A stretch of 64,000 nt of DNA from Rhytidiadelphus loreus. Taxonomy: Eukaryota > Streptophyta > Bryopsida > Hypnales > Hylocomiaceae. The translations under genes and the position numbers were made by a program. Under the pieces are notes generated by a model. The model saw nothing but the letters and a program-made list of their open reading frames with translations, ran no database searches and had not been told where the DNA came from. The stretch covers positions 11,289,501 to 11,353,500 of the forward strand of contig OX344762.1 of the NCBI GenBank assembly GCA_947034895.1, given 5' to 3'. Numbering within the stretch: position 1 is the first letter of the stretch; each line of letters opens with the position of its first letter. Shown piece after piece: positions 1 through 10,667 of this stretch.

Positions 1-157
1 GTTATGCTTCGTCTTTGTATTCCAAGCCAGCTGAAGATACTTTTTTAATCAGAAAGTAAGGAGTGGTCTTGTTAATGCATGACGCGCTCACCATAAACGC
101 AGGCTAGATGCACCGCTGTCAAAAACAAGAAAATTAAAAGCCTTCAAGCTTACTAAC

Positions 158-1270
158 TTGAGCAACGTTGTACTTCCATGTGCTATGCGCTGTTAAGCCC
201 ATGGTGGAGGGGCTCATGCCGTGATAACAATTTCGGAGCGCAACAATATCAAAGCTTCCAGTGTAGAGGCGAGCCATCATCATGGCCATGTCATTCGCCT
301 CCGATCCCGAATTGACGAAGTAAACAACCTGCTCCACACAAGTCAATCAATTATCATCCACGTTTTCGACCCAGTTTGACGAGAACACCGGAACAGAGAA
401 TGCTGTACGAAACACAGATTTTGTACAAGGTATACAAAATAAAAAAATTATTAAGGTGTATGCAAAGTTCTGTAAGAAACACAGATGAAGCTGTTAGCTC
501 AGCGTTCCAAAATAACAGTTCCAGAATTCATATCCAAAAGCACACAAAATCAAGGACCAAAGAAGGACCATTGTGCAACAGGAGGTGCACCTTGAGATTG
601 CCGGGCATACGCTGAGCAAGAGCTTCGGCATAATCAGCAATGGCGTGGTGGAGGTAAATGGTCGTGGTGTGCTGCAACAGTTTCGTCTGTTTCACGACCG
701 CATCCACCACTGTAGGATGGCAATGGCCTACCGACACTGTCACAATGCCTGCAAAGGCGTCGAGGTATCGCCGACCGCTTTCATCAAAAAGGTACTGCAT
801 CTTCCCTTCCACGATATTCAGCTGCCACCACCACATCAAAGACGTCACCACTCGAAATAGTCCGAAACCACATCTAGACAACAAATCCATGATTAAAATC
901 TCAGCAAAAAACTAACAGATCCATAATCAAGACGCATTGTAAACCCTAATTTGCGGCACCCCATCCACCATTCCAACAAAGGAAGAAAAAAAAAATACAC
1001 ACGCATTACACTCTCCAACCAAGCACCACAACTCACATGCTTCTTGTAGTACAAGAACAGCGCAGGGTTGAGAAACTTCTTCCGCTTCGCCAGAATCTCG
1101 TCGGCTTTGGGCCCATCGTATGGCTGAGGCGTGAAATCAAACGAAGGCATCTCGGGCGCCACCTCCTTCCTGCTCGCATCAGCAGCCAAGGACAAGCTGC
1201 GACGGCACGCGGAGATCGCCTGCCATTTGGGCAACAAGAGCCTCCTCGCACCAGTGACCAAACCTACCAT
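158..1270 (-). CDS. AGXT2: Alanine--glyoxylate aminotransferase 2-like protein, mitochondrial (5' part, runs off left edge)
   Basis: Class-III PLP-dependent aminotransferase of the AGXT2 family (alanine:glyoxylate or beta-alanine aminotransferase in plants), expected in mitochondria or peroxisomes. Three coding exons on the minus strand join in phase 0: 1037-1270, 591-821 and 158-328, with GT/AG borders. The ATG at 1270 opens a basic, Ser/Ala-rich leader (ARRLLL, CRRSLSL) that fits a mitochondrial targeting peptide. Then come the family blocks [61 protein letters not shown] and [10 protein letters not shown], the last two belonging to the PLP-phosphate/large-domain region. The lysine that binds PLP lies in the missing 3' part. 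No continuing exon is visible in 1-157, which is probably intron. The frame stays open upstream of 1270 but without another ATG. Subfamily (AGT2, AGT3 or PYD4-like) cannot be decided from this fragment. Confidence 0.9.
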
Positions 1271-1745
1271 CGCAGCAGCAGATATACCACACAGCCCAAA
1301 TCTAGCTCCAACTTGAACACCACACAAGGACTGCTAATCCATGCACCAGAGATGAATTCAGCTGCAAAATTTGAAGTGCGCTGAGGGGGGAGAGGACGAC
1401 AATTGGGTTGGAGAGGCGTGAGCGAGAGAAGAAGAGTCGTCCGTTGTCACGACACTTGGGCCATGCATGTGATCTACGCCACAGCCACGACGAGAGCGAG
1501 GGGTATGAGAGCCTGCATTGACACTGGAAGTAAGTTACAGGCAAGAGCGTTCTGATGATGCAGAGAATCATGTTGGGACTTGGGACGAGGTCTCTGATGT
1601 GGAGCTGAGTCAAGATGCTGTTTTGCCTGTTTCACTTATCTGTTCTCTTCTTCACATCATGCAATTGAAGGTGGTGATCACTACACCTAAAGTTGATGTA
1701 TTTGTGATGCAAAAACCCTGTTTAGGTTGTGCCTTCTTCACTAAC
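1271..1745. other. 5' flank of the AGXT2-like gene
   Basis: No gene recognised. This is the presumed promoter and 5' UTR of the minus-strand aminotransferase gene. It contains a GGGCC-type element near 1457 (TTGGGCCATGCATG). The open frames here show no family resemblance. Confidence 0.4.
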
Positions 1746-1769
1746 TTAACCCTTAAAGGACGGACTGGT

Positions 1770-4289
1770 CACCGTGGGGAAAAGTCGGGCTGTGAACAGT
1801 GTGAGAAGGCACTGTTCATGGCACTATTCATGCGTGGAAAAGGCAACCCTTGGGCAGTCGGGCAGGTCGGCCTCCGCAACAGGTGGAGCTACATAAAGCG
1901 GTCACATCCCTTACTACAGTGAAAGAGCAAAGGAACCGTTTGATGTACATAATTTGACAGCTTGTAAGTTTGTGAACATGCTAGCTCATGACTTCCAAGA
2001 CATGCTAGAGACACATGTGAATGCGAGTAACTTGTTTGCTAGTTGCTTTACTTGAACATTTTAGGTCATTTGTACAACTCAAAATGGCAGCATGTAATGT
2101 TCTCCGTGCAATAGACTTCCCTGCTGTGGCAAAATGGTTCTCTTTTGCTTGTACAAACTGATTTTCCAAATGTGAAGGCATTTGTCAGTGTACTACATAC
2201 GTATCCACAGTTAGCCAAAACATGGAAAACTCTACCTGCATAGCTTGTGATAGGTAGTGTAACAAATACAAGTCTTCCATTGAGCATAAAACATAAGTGC
2301 CGTTCCAAAACCACAGAGATAAAGCAATGCTAACAAGTGAAACCGAACCACCAGAAATGACTTCCTAATGAACCCAACAGGTGGTCCAATATCAACAGCA
2401 TGCTCAATCGAGAATGAGCTTCATCATTGAGCACCTAATACATTGAATTGCATTGGAAAAAATCCCTCCATTGAATACAATAACTATCACCCATCAGATG
2501 AACTTACCTTCTCATTTCCTTCAACGTACTGACTTGACAAGAAGAAGCTGAATGTCTCCATGCACTGTTGAAGTGAAGCAAGTATAGAAAGAAAAAAATG
2601 GAGAGCGGTGCATCATATGTACCTTCAGCTTCAGTATTTCGAAGTGAAGAAGCCTAAGCTTGGGAAGCTCACACCAAAATCCACGAACCTACTTGTGAAC
2701 TTATTAAAACTGAAGCTCTGAGAGTTAAAAAGAATAAGTGCCTGCAATAGTGCTGCAATCGAGAAACCATCAAAATCAAGAAGGTATACAAGGAAATTTG
2801 ACATAAGAAGTTTCACTAATAGAAGGGTCAGATTAGTGCATTACCTTTGTGGCTTGCACATTCTCATTCACTTCCTAGTCTTTGCCTGCACAATCCATGT
2901 CCATCACTTCATTAGATTGGACAATATTACCAGATTAGTTAATAGAGGAAACCACAAGGTAGTACTAAATTTTCCTCCACGACTTCAAAGATGAACAATA
3001 CTGAAGGCAATCCAATTTTCTGCGTTCTTTCCTATTAACAGAAGAGGATTCAATCTTATGCATGCAAGTCTTATGATACCTTCCAATACAAAGGCTTTGC
3101 AAATTTCAAATGAAAACAACTCCAAGTTGGACGAACAATTTTTTTGAAAGAGGTAGTCACAAAGCGATGACAAACCCTGACAAACATTACAGTACATTCA
3201 GGACATATGGTGGACTAGTGCTCAATTTCTTAAGGAATTCCTCTTTCAGAACACAAAGAGCCAGAGCTTTCGACCATCTTCACTAACCCTAATGAAGTCT
3301 TCAAAGAAAATAGGAGGACAGAATCGCAGACAAGCCAAACAACTCCAGTTCTTTGATCAATCCTCAGACTTCAAAAAACACGCCAATTCGAGAAAAGCTA
3401 CATTATGATGGACTCATGAACATGTATTAGCATCTGATTCTTAAATTTCAATAGCACGGCAACGGAAATAAAACAGAAAGAAAGAGGCTTACTTAGAGGC
3501 AGAGAGGGCTCCACAAACTGGGCTGCAAAGTTGTCCAGATCGTCAAGGTCCACCCCTGAAGGCAGAAGAAGATCCGTCTAAGGCATCGGCATGCTTGCCA
3601 TGGTGCTTCTTCCCTACGGAGTAACAAATGCAGTTCCCGACGATGGAGAGAAAGAAGTGAATCATGAAGGACTGCTAGACCCCGCCACCACTGCCTCTGA
3701 CATCTTGCACTACAGTGACTGTCACATCAAAACAACGTACCTCAAGAAGACTGAAATGAGGTTGTCTTTCCCAATGTTTGCACTTCTCATACCATATTGA
3801 TATGTACTTCTACTGTACAAAGGTTATTTACTTCTGGTCTACAATGACCACCTAAAAAATTTTCATAGTAAATTGTGAACTTTGAGATGTCAGCCATTGT
3901 CGACAGCATATAAGGGATCATAATTTATTGATAACAGCTTTGCATTTTCAAGAGTGCCTGGATATATTCACATGGGCAGACAAAGCCCAGACCTCTTTCT
4001 TAGAATCCAATACTGTAGCAGCACATCTATAATGACAAGTAGTAGGAAATCAAAGGAGGATTTGTTGCATACTATTCGATCCTTGGTGCTTCTGCTCACA
4101 TAAGGAATACACTGACATTACTTGTAAGATAAGGAACTGAAATGCTCCTTGGTTATTTTAATTCCCTTCTCTTACAATGAACTAGAATACAAGGTACAAA
4201 ATAAACAATCCACACTAAAACTCTAATAAGGAACACTTGAACCTCTAAACTCATATACATTTACATTGTCCTCTACATGACATGAAAAA
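1770..4289. other. No gene seen; region downstream of the piggyBac transposase
   Basis: AT-rich sequence with short open frames only, none with recognisable motifs. Near 1818-1832 there is a small direct repeat (ACTGTTCATG and CTATTCATG). If the element borders are right, this is the 3' non-coding part of the piggyBac element. Confidence 0.4.
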
Positions 4290-6995
4290 CTAACTCCAGT
4301 GACATATCCAATAACAAGGAGTTTCACACATATAAACACCATGACATCCCGGACACATGTGACGACATTTGCGGCGACAAAGTTTGCAAAGCCTCCTAGC
4401 CCTCCCCATAGGCAATGCTCCATGAGTGTGCCGCACGCTTGGAGAGAATTTTGAATAGCAACCTACTCTACTTGACCACGTACTTGCCAACTCCTTTGCC
4501 AACTGCGTATGAAAGGTAAGATGTGTCTTAGGGTCTGTCAAAAATTTGAAACTAAGATCTGAGTGCACAATCCAAGAATTAACAATGCATGTATCTAGTA
4601 GGAAATGGAATAGGCGATGCCACCACTTGTGGCTTCGTGTCAATGTCGAATAATTTCCCCGCAATTGAGTAGCGCTATCTACCCCACGCATGTTTCTTTG
4701 ATATTGCAAGTGCATGGGACTTGTTTCCACTGGGCTTGGTCTTCCTTTCACTTTCCTCCACACAATTGATTCTTCATTAGGAGGAGAGATTGGACTAGCA
4801 TGAGTAGAAAGCAACATAACGGGTCTACTGTCTTTCCAAACAAGACAACATATTTTTCCCGAAGAATGCATGCGCCAATCTATCCACCCTAATTTTGCTT
4901 TTCGGGTTATAGAACTATGCCACATATCCCTTGGTACATACTTTCGATCCCCTCGTAGTGTGCCCGTTGCCATGATTCCACAGTCTAATAGCTCCAAAAA
5001 AAGGGGAACGGAAGTGAAGAAATTATCTGTAGTAACTATGTGTCCAAGTCCATGTAAATCTCTTGTGAGACTCTTCACCACCATTGCCCCTTGTAATCCA
5101 ACACCCTTTCCACTCTTGCATCCTATTTGTCCATTCATAGTAGTTTCACTACTTTCTCCCTCATAATGTACTTCGACTTCTTTCCCACAATATACTTGAA
5201 ATGTCCAAATATATTTGACCACTGCATCTGCAAGTGCCCAAACTTTGAGGCCGAAACGAATTGGTTTATTAGGCATGTATTGCCTAATTGGACTATATTT
5301 TCCTTTATATCTCACTATGGACTCGTCCACAGTGAGTTGTTGATTAAGAGCCCACATTTTTTCACACCGTATACGAATGGCTTCCACAAGCCATCTCACT
5401 TTGCCAATCTTGTCTACCTTTTTCTCCCCAAGAGTTCTTTGTGCTATGCAACCATTAGACAAATGCAGACATCTCGATATACTTTCGAAACGATCCCTAG
5501 TCAACAATTGTGATATGACAGGACAAAAGAAAAGTGGTTCTTCTTTTGCCCAATAACATCTTCTGTTTGGTGTCCATTTCACCCCCATATACAAAGTTAT
5601 AGCTAAAAAAGCTCTAAACTCATGGTATTCTAAAGGTGTCCATTCCAAACCCCCATTGGTTTTCCCAGTTTTTTTGTCTTTAATGACAGATGCATATCTA
5701 TTTGTCTCTCTAATGATCTTCACTGTCGTTGACGGTTTCCAGAATTTCTCGAAAACCCCTAAACAAGAAGGCAATTGGTTGTAAGGAAATGTGCATCCAG
5801 GTGATGGTCCTGTAAATGGAAAAGGACCGTTACTGTATTTGTTGTTGTTGGCTTTCCATTTGTCTGATGTGAACTCCGCAACCATGGGGTCATCAATTCT
5901 TCTATTTTTCGAAGGTCCTGGTTTGGGGTTCTGAGAGGGTGGGAATGAAGTTCTATAGTCCCTGGCCTTTCTTCTCAAAGCCACTAGTGATGAAACTCCA
6001 TCCTGTAACGGACATGTGCTTGAATTAGGGTCTGCATTAGGGTTCAATTGGCCCAGTGGGCAACGTGGCGAGGAAGCTGGCTTCGCTCCCGCACTCTTTT
6101 TACGGATGCACCATTTGCCACCTGAACACTGCGCACTCTTCCCATAGTTAGAGTTTAGCTGCTTTCGTGGCTTCGAACTCGTCCTATCAATGGCAAACTC
6201 ACATTGCAGTAGTATCAACTGAGCACAGTTTTTATCAAATCCGTTGTTGCATTCTACGGGCATGTCACCATCATCACCACAGTCGTCACCATCTTCATTG
6301 TAGTAATCCGTGTCAGATTCGCTTCCAGAGGGCAGGTCTTGATAAAAATCACCCTCATCGTCTCCTGAGGAGGAGGAGGACTGAGGATCATGAGCAGGTG
6401 AAAGGCATGTTCCTTTATGAAGGGAGAAATCCACGTGTGCACACAATGTCGATGAAGAGCTTCCAGAGCCCTTGTCACAAGGTAAGCTTCTTTCGTCCCT
6501 TATTTCTTTGTCTCTACTTCGTCTCTCTCGATCAAAGAAATGAACAAACCCCGCATCCACTTCAATGACTTCTCCACTTTCGAATTGTATTATTGCTCTT
6601 CTCTCAAAGCTTATAGGGTCTGTGTATTCTCGAAGTAAATGGGCTAGAAACCACTTGTCTATTTCGTGTAAGTTGTCACTGTCTTCTTCGTGATCTATAA
6701 GTCTTCTCTGAATGCGGACGTTCGGAAAGAATGAAGGGATGCTTGGGTTTGGACTAGAACTTGGAGGTGGACATGAGTTTCTCGGAGTAGAGTCGCTTAC
6801 CAAGAGACGTGTGGGGCAGACAGTTGTGGCATACTCATATTGTGTCGAAGTTGTTGGAGGAATGTTGGGGGTAGTGATCTTCTGCAATCCTTCGCTCTGC
6901 AATGTTGTGGATGGATTCCTCGAAGTCCCAACAGGCATTGTTGGTGGCGGTAGATGCGGACGGAATCTGCTGTATGGATGCCATGGAGGTCGCAT
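4290..6995 (-). CDS. PiggyBac transposase (PGBD4-like), nearly intact
   Basis: DDD-type transposase that would excise and integrate piggyBac elements at TTAA. The first ATG is at 6995 (the frame is open five codons further up, without an ATG), giving about 901 residues. The first 370 or so residues are low-complexity (Pro/Ser-rich, then Asp/Glu-rich). The DDE_Tnp_1_7 core follows. The three Asp motifs expected of the family are visible: LTVDESIVRYKGK (about 5290-5340), TTDNFFTS (about 5018-5035) and NMRGVD (about 4670-4690). Conserved neighbours include FRAFLAITLYMG, PNKPIRFGLKVW and the KWWHRLFHFLLD block. The C-terminus is a Cys-rich cross-brace-like segment (CKLCRRKC, CPGCHGVYMC) as in active piggyBac proteins. 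The frame has no stop or obvious frameshift, so the copy looks young or constrained. A spliced upstream exon cannot be excluded. Confidence 0.9.
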   Translation of the reverse strand: MRPPWHPYSRFRPHLPPPTMPVGTSRNPSTTLQSEGLQKITTPNIPPTTSTQYEYATTVCPTRLLVSDSTPRNSCPPPSSSPNPSIPSFFPNVRIQRRLIDHEEDSDNLHEIDKWFLAHLLREYTDPISFERRAIIQFESGEVIEVDAGFVHFFDRERRSRDKEIRDERSLPCDKGSGSSSSTLCAHVDFSLHKGTCLSPAHDPQSSSSSGDDEGDFYQDLPSGSESDTDYYNEDGDDCGDDGDMPVECNNGFDKNCAQLILLQCEFAIDRTSSKPRKQLNSNYGKSAQCSGGKWCIRKKSAGAKPASSPRCPLGQLNPNADPNSSTCPLQDGVSSLVALRRKARDYRTSFPPSQNPKPGPSKNRRIDDPMVAEFTSDKWKANNNKYSNGPFPFTGPSPGCTFPYNQLPSCLGVFEKFWKPSTTVKIIRETNRYASVIKDKKTGKTNGGLEWTPLEYHEFRAFLAITLYMGVKWTPNRRCYWAKEEPLFFCPVISQLLTRDRFESISRCLHLSNGCIAQRTLGEKKVDKIGKVRWLVEAIRIRCEKMWALNQQLTVDESIVRYKGKYSPIRQYMPNKPIRFGLKVWALADAVVKYIWTFQVYCGKEVEVHYEGESSETTMNGQIGCKSGKGVGLQGAMVVKSLTRDLHGLGHIVTTDNFFTSVPLFLELLDCGIMATGTLRGDRKYVPRDMWHSSITRKAKLGWIDWRMHSSGKICCLVWKDSRPVMLLSTHASPISPPNEESIVWRKVKGRPSPVETSPMHLQYQRNMRGVDSATQLRGNYSTLTRSHKWWHRLFHFLLDTCIVNSWIVHSDLSFKFLTDPKTHLTFHTQLAKELASTWSSRVGCYSKFSPSVRHTHGALPMGRARRLCKLCRRKCRHMCPGCHGVYMCETPCYWICHWS

Positions 6996-8775
6996 TGTTG
7001 CTACGTTCAACTGTAGTATATCAAAAAGGTTAGGTCACATGTACATTCTCCATGTACATGAGCAAGACAATTCCTTGCTCTGTCTTTCTACAAAGTTTTT
7101 GTTTTTGTTATTATCTACTGAATCAATTAACGTCAAATGAAGAAGAGCAGAGCTTTTACTTTTACAGTAGTAGTGTTGTTTAATTTTTTCTTTATGTTCT
7201 GTAATTGGCAATTAGGGCTAGAAACTACATAGACAAGGATGGTGATATCTTATTGACAATACTTCATTGTCTATGATTCAACAACTGACAGTGTTCTTCT
7301 TTCCTAGGCCTTCTGCATTTTGAAAGTAAAAAGTTTGAAGACTAGTAACAATATGAAGTTTTTGAGTAAGCTTAGATATTGTGAACTGGTAGTACTGCAG
7401 TAGAGCTTATCAAATATCAACAAAGAGCACATAAGACCAGTTTTGAAGAGTAGTATCAATGCAACAAACTTGTGATTGAAGGAACATGTTTTTTTTGCAT
7501 TTCTTATTACAACAATTCAATGATCACTTTCATATCAAAATTCAACTGTTGCATAAGCAAAAAGTTTCAATGCATGGCAGTGATGTTTTTCGAATGTATG
7601 CAGGAATTTTTTGCACAAACAAAGAAGTGCTATCAAGATGGGAATGACTACCTCCTCACTAATACAGTGTGTGTTACGCAGCTAGAGGTTCAGGTAATGA
7701 AAAAAGCTTGAATTCTGAATTCTTCCAGGAGTTCAAGTGATGATTTGTCCTTTTAATTGTTTGTAAGATGAGAGATTGGACGAGACTCACAGATTAGTCA
7801 ATAAGCTTATGCTTCAAACTATAGGCATGAACACTATGACTATGATTTCATGAAATCTGACTAAGGTACGCCTCATGTCCACAGTCTTCGCTACAGGGAA
7901 AAACAATCATATGTCTCTGAAGCTGTATAACTCCTACAACTGATAAAATTCATTTCGTTTTATGGCATGGAGTGATGATGATTGACTTTCCAGGAACTGC
8001 TGCTCTCTATAGAAATTCTTATATTGCTATAGAATCCAGAAAGTTAGCATAGGAAAAAAATGACGATAAGGTTAATGTCCCTTCAATTGAAAAACAAAGG
8101 TTATAGTAACTACTAGTATTCTGAAAGTTTTGTATTAATTATATGATTTTGTTTATCTTCTTCATGCTTAGTAGTTATGTAGCTACAGAGCTTGTGATGT
8201 CATTTAAATTTCTCAAAGTATGGCTCGATTTCAGTTGGTTTACTTTTAATGGTCACTATTTTTGTGGATTATAGCCATGTTCTTCTGCAATATGACCATT
8301 GTAATGTCATATGGTAGTCATTCCTTTGGGACCTGCAGATAAGTCGCAGCTCGACATAAACGCATATTCCATCTATCAGTGAGTATGAACACTTGCTTGT
8401 CTGTTTCGCTTGTCATGATCATGGTTTATTGGGTTTGTTATTTCTCCATATCTGCTATGAATCGAAGTTCAGTTTTTCTTCACCTTGTTGCCTACCTAAG
8501 TTAGCAGCTACCTACGTGTTTGAGGATTCTCTTTTCATGCAAGAGAATCATGAGGACCATGCTCATGTGAGGACTTAACCCTGGAGGTATGAATGTTCAT
8601 TTTCATGTTTCTGTAGGAGTACTAAACTCGCTATAATGGGGCTCTCTTTCTTATCCATTTAATTAAAATTTAGACCAGCGCTTGCAATATCCTCAACTGA
8701 CTCTGAGAAAACAATAGTAAGTCCCTTGAGAATTTATATTTTCATATCATGACTTTTAGTTCTAGAACTTTCTAT
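6996..8775. other. Upstream region of the transposase, no gene seen
   Basis: AT-rich sequence with short frames only. It would contain the promoter of the minus-strand transposase, or an intron if the 8776-9704 gene belongs to the same transcript. A TTAACCCTGGA piggyBac-type end lies at 8575-8585. Confidence 0.4.
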
Positions 8776-9704
8776 TCATTTGCAATGGAAAAAAAAACCT
8801 TGAAAGATTTCTAGTTCACTAATATAGTTGTTGACATCGCAAGGTTTGTAGTGTGGCATACTTGATGTGGTAGCGCAGATGGAGGTGTTAGTTGATGCGG
8901 ACGTTGTGGAGCTCGTTGGGGAACGTCGTGGTCCATATCTTGCAGTGCTCAGTTCCTGAACTGTGCGCTCCAAATGTGGGACTCCGCCTTTCTGCAGCCA
9001 AGTCTTGAGTGAGAAGAGTATGGTGTACACGTAAAGAGTGAACAGATGAATTGGGGGAGGGAGCTCAAGTTCGGGCTGTTAAGTAAAACGAAGATTTCAA
9101 AGGAAAAGGTACGGTTGAGAAACTACATTACCTGCGTTGCATTCTTTTCCAATGTTGAAGCCTTCTGTGTAGCTACAGTCTCAGAAAAGGAAGGCAGTGC
9201 TTGGGAAGATGGAGGGACAAGAGTAGAATTCACTGGACAATCAATTGCATCGACATATGGTAGATAGAAAAGTTGCGGCTCTTCAAGTCTCTCGATTTTA
9301 GGTGATGGGTACACAACTTCTCGTATGATTCTATAGAAATGTGTTGAAAATCCTTTCGGATCACCCTCATTTCTCCTCTCCTTCCAACGTAGAATTCTTG
9401 CACACCAAGAGTAGAAGAGCCACCTCAACCTCTCTGGACATGTATCTAACTGGCTACGCTTGTCCCTTGGAAGTCTAGGCAGATTTAGGAGATAACTCTC
9501 AGTCAAGAGGCCACAAATGTAGTCTATTTGATGTGTGTTTGCCTCATGCTTGTATTTGAGATGGTTGATAATGTAATGTGCTTCTTCAATGCACCATGAT
9601 GGAATGTAAGGAGGAGGAGGAAGGTTGAGGTATGACCTCTTGAAGCGTGGCATTGTAAAGGAAGATGTGTGCAGAGGACAATGTGTGAAAGATATCGAGT
9701 TCAT
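8776..9704 (-). CDS. Spliced gene of unknown function beside the piggyBac transposase
   Basis: I do not recognise the protein. The ATG is at 9704. Exon 1 (9132-9704, 191 codons) ends at a good donor (CAG/GTAATG). A consistent acceptor (CTGCAG) at 8992 opens exon 2 (8776-8991) in the same frame, giving about 262 residues; unspliced it would stop after 193. The N-terminal part has ordinary globular composition (LNLPPPPYIPSWCIEEAHYI, several Trp/Tyr/Arg-rich helical stretches, FYSWCARILRWKERR). The C-terminal part is Ser/Thr-rich. It has the same strand and orientation as the transposase 1.8 kb downstream, and lies between piggyBac-type TTAA ends. It could be an accessory gene of the element, a captured host gene or a separate host gene. 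A further 3' exon after 8813 (possible donor CAAG/GT) cannot be excluded. Confidence 0.45.
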
Positions 9705-10428
9705 AATGAAGACTTGAGTTTGATGCTTCTTCTTTGTCGCTCTTGGAAGTTATCTAATTTCAAACAATTCCTTTGTAATGGCTATGTTTCAGCCCATACT
9801 TTGTTGTCAATAGGGTGGATGCAATAACTGCTATGGGAGTTCCGGTTGCAAGGAAGTATCCCACTGCAGCAACCTGTACAGGGCCATTTGACAGAAATAT
9901 ACTATTTTATGAAGTTTCTCACTAAACCTGGTCAGACAGGCCATCGTTGCCCATTCCAAAAATTTAGTGCCGCAGCACGATCATCCTACGACCGCGCTGG
10001 GGAAGCCGTGTGCCATTTTTTCAGAATCTTTCCATCCAAAAATAAGTAGCAGTCTTGAATGAGCCGTTTTCAAGTTCAGCATGACTCAGAAAGCCCTTAT
10101 TCACGCGAAGAAAAAAAAAATGGATGAAAAAAGAGGTTTCATTGCTCGCTAGGTAGCCTGGTATTCATTCATCGGACCACTTTGGTCCGCCGCAGCGTTC
10201 CAGGGTTAACACGTAGACAACGAGCTGGTCACCGTGGGAATCAGCTTGTTTTTTCAGCGTGTGAATTGTTGGCTCAAAAGCACTCATTGGAAGTTAAATT
10301 AATGTAGAAGACGTTCCCTCTTCACACAGAATTTGGAGGATGAATAGTTGCACTTTTGTCTCACATGGAGAGATTCTTTGTCATTCATCAACCAAAAAAC
10401 GTTCTCAACGTCATTTATGGGTTAAAGA
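9705..10428. other. No gene seen; contains a piggyBac-type right end
   Basis: Moderately AT-rich sequence without recognisable coding. It holds the palindrome at 10173-10189 and GGG-TTAA at 10203-10209. Just outside, CTGGTCACCGTGGG (10225-10238) repeats 14 bases of the left end near 1765, at the same 15-base distance from its TTAA. Confidence 0.45.
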
Positions 10429-10667
10429 AACTACACCTAAAATCGCTTCTTGCCTAAAATGGACTCCTACTATTCATCAGACTCTAAGATTGCTATGGGA
10501 ACACCTATTTTTAGCATTTTGAAAATGTGTAGTTTATTCATAAGGTGTCCAAAAAATGCATTTGAAGATAATCTAGAATCCCCTATTCACTACCAACATG
10601 ACTCCACAATAAAAATTCCAATATAATAATGGGAACCATGCTTATTTGTGCGATTTTAGGTGTAGTT
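10429..10667. repeat. Small inverted-repeat (MITE-like) element, 239 bp
   Basis: The 18-base sequence AACTACACCTAAAATCGC at 10429-10446 recurs as its exact reverse complement at 10650-10667. The interior is AT-rich and non-coding. A related sequence, AACTACATCTAAAACC, occurs singly near 12438. I see no clear target-site duplication, so class is unknown; the arms could also be internal to a larger element. Confidence 0.5.

Larger units (their letters stand above)
1746..10209 (-). mobile_element. Candidate piggyBac-type region, TTAA to TTAA (boundaries uncertain)
   Basis: A TTAA at 1746-1749 is followed by CCCTTAAAGGACGGACTGG, and a TTAA at 10206-10209 is preceded by GGG. Read inward, the right end is CCCTGGAACGCTGCGG and then a subterminal palindrome CGGACCA-CTT-TGGTCCG (10173-10189). 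PiggyBac elements insert at TTAA and begin with CCC, and a piggyBac transposase lies between the two sites. The two ends match only moderately after CCCT, so they may belong to different elements. An alternative left partner at 8575 shares TTAACCCTGGA with the right end. Treat the span as a hypothesis; only the transposase is certain. Confidence 0.35.

Noticed and set aside
4870..5513. Plus-strand frames of about 100-130 codons
   Set aside because: They lie antisense to the conserved core of the piggyBac transposase and have no family resemblance.
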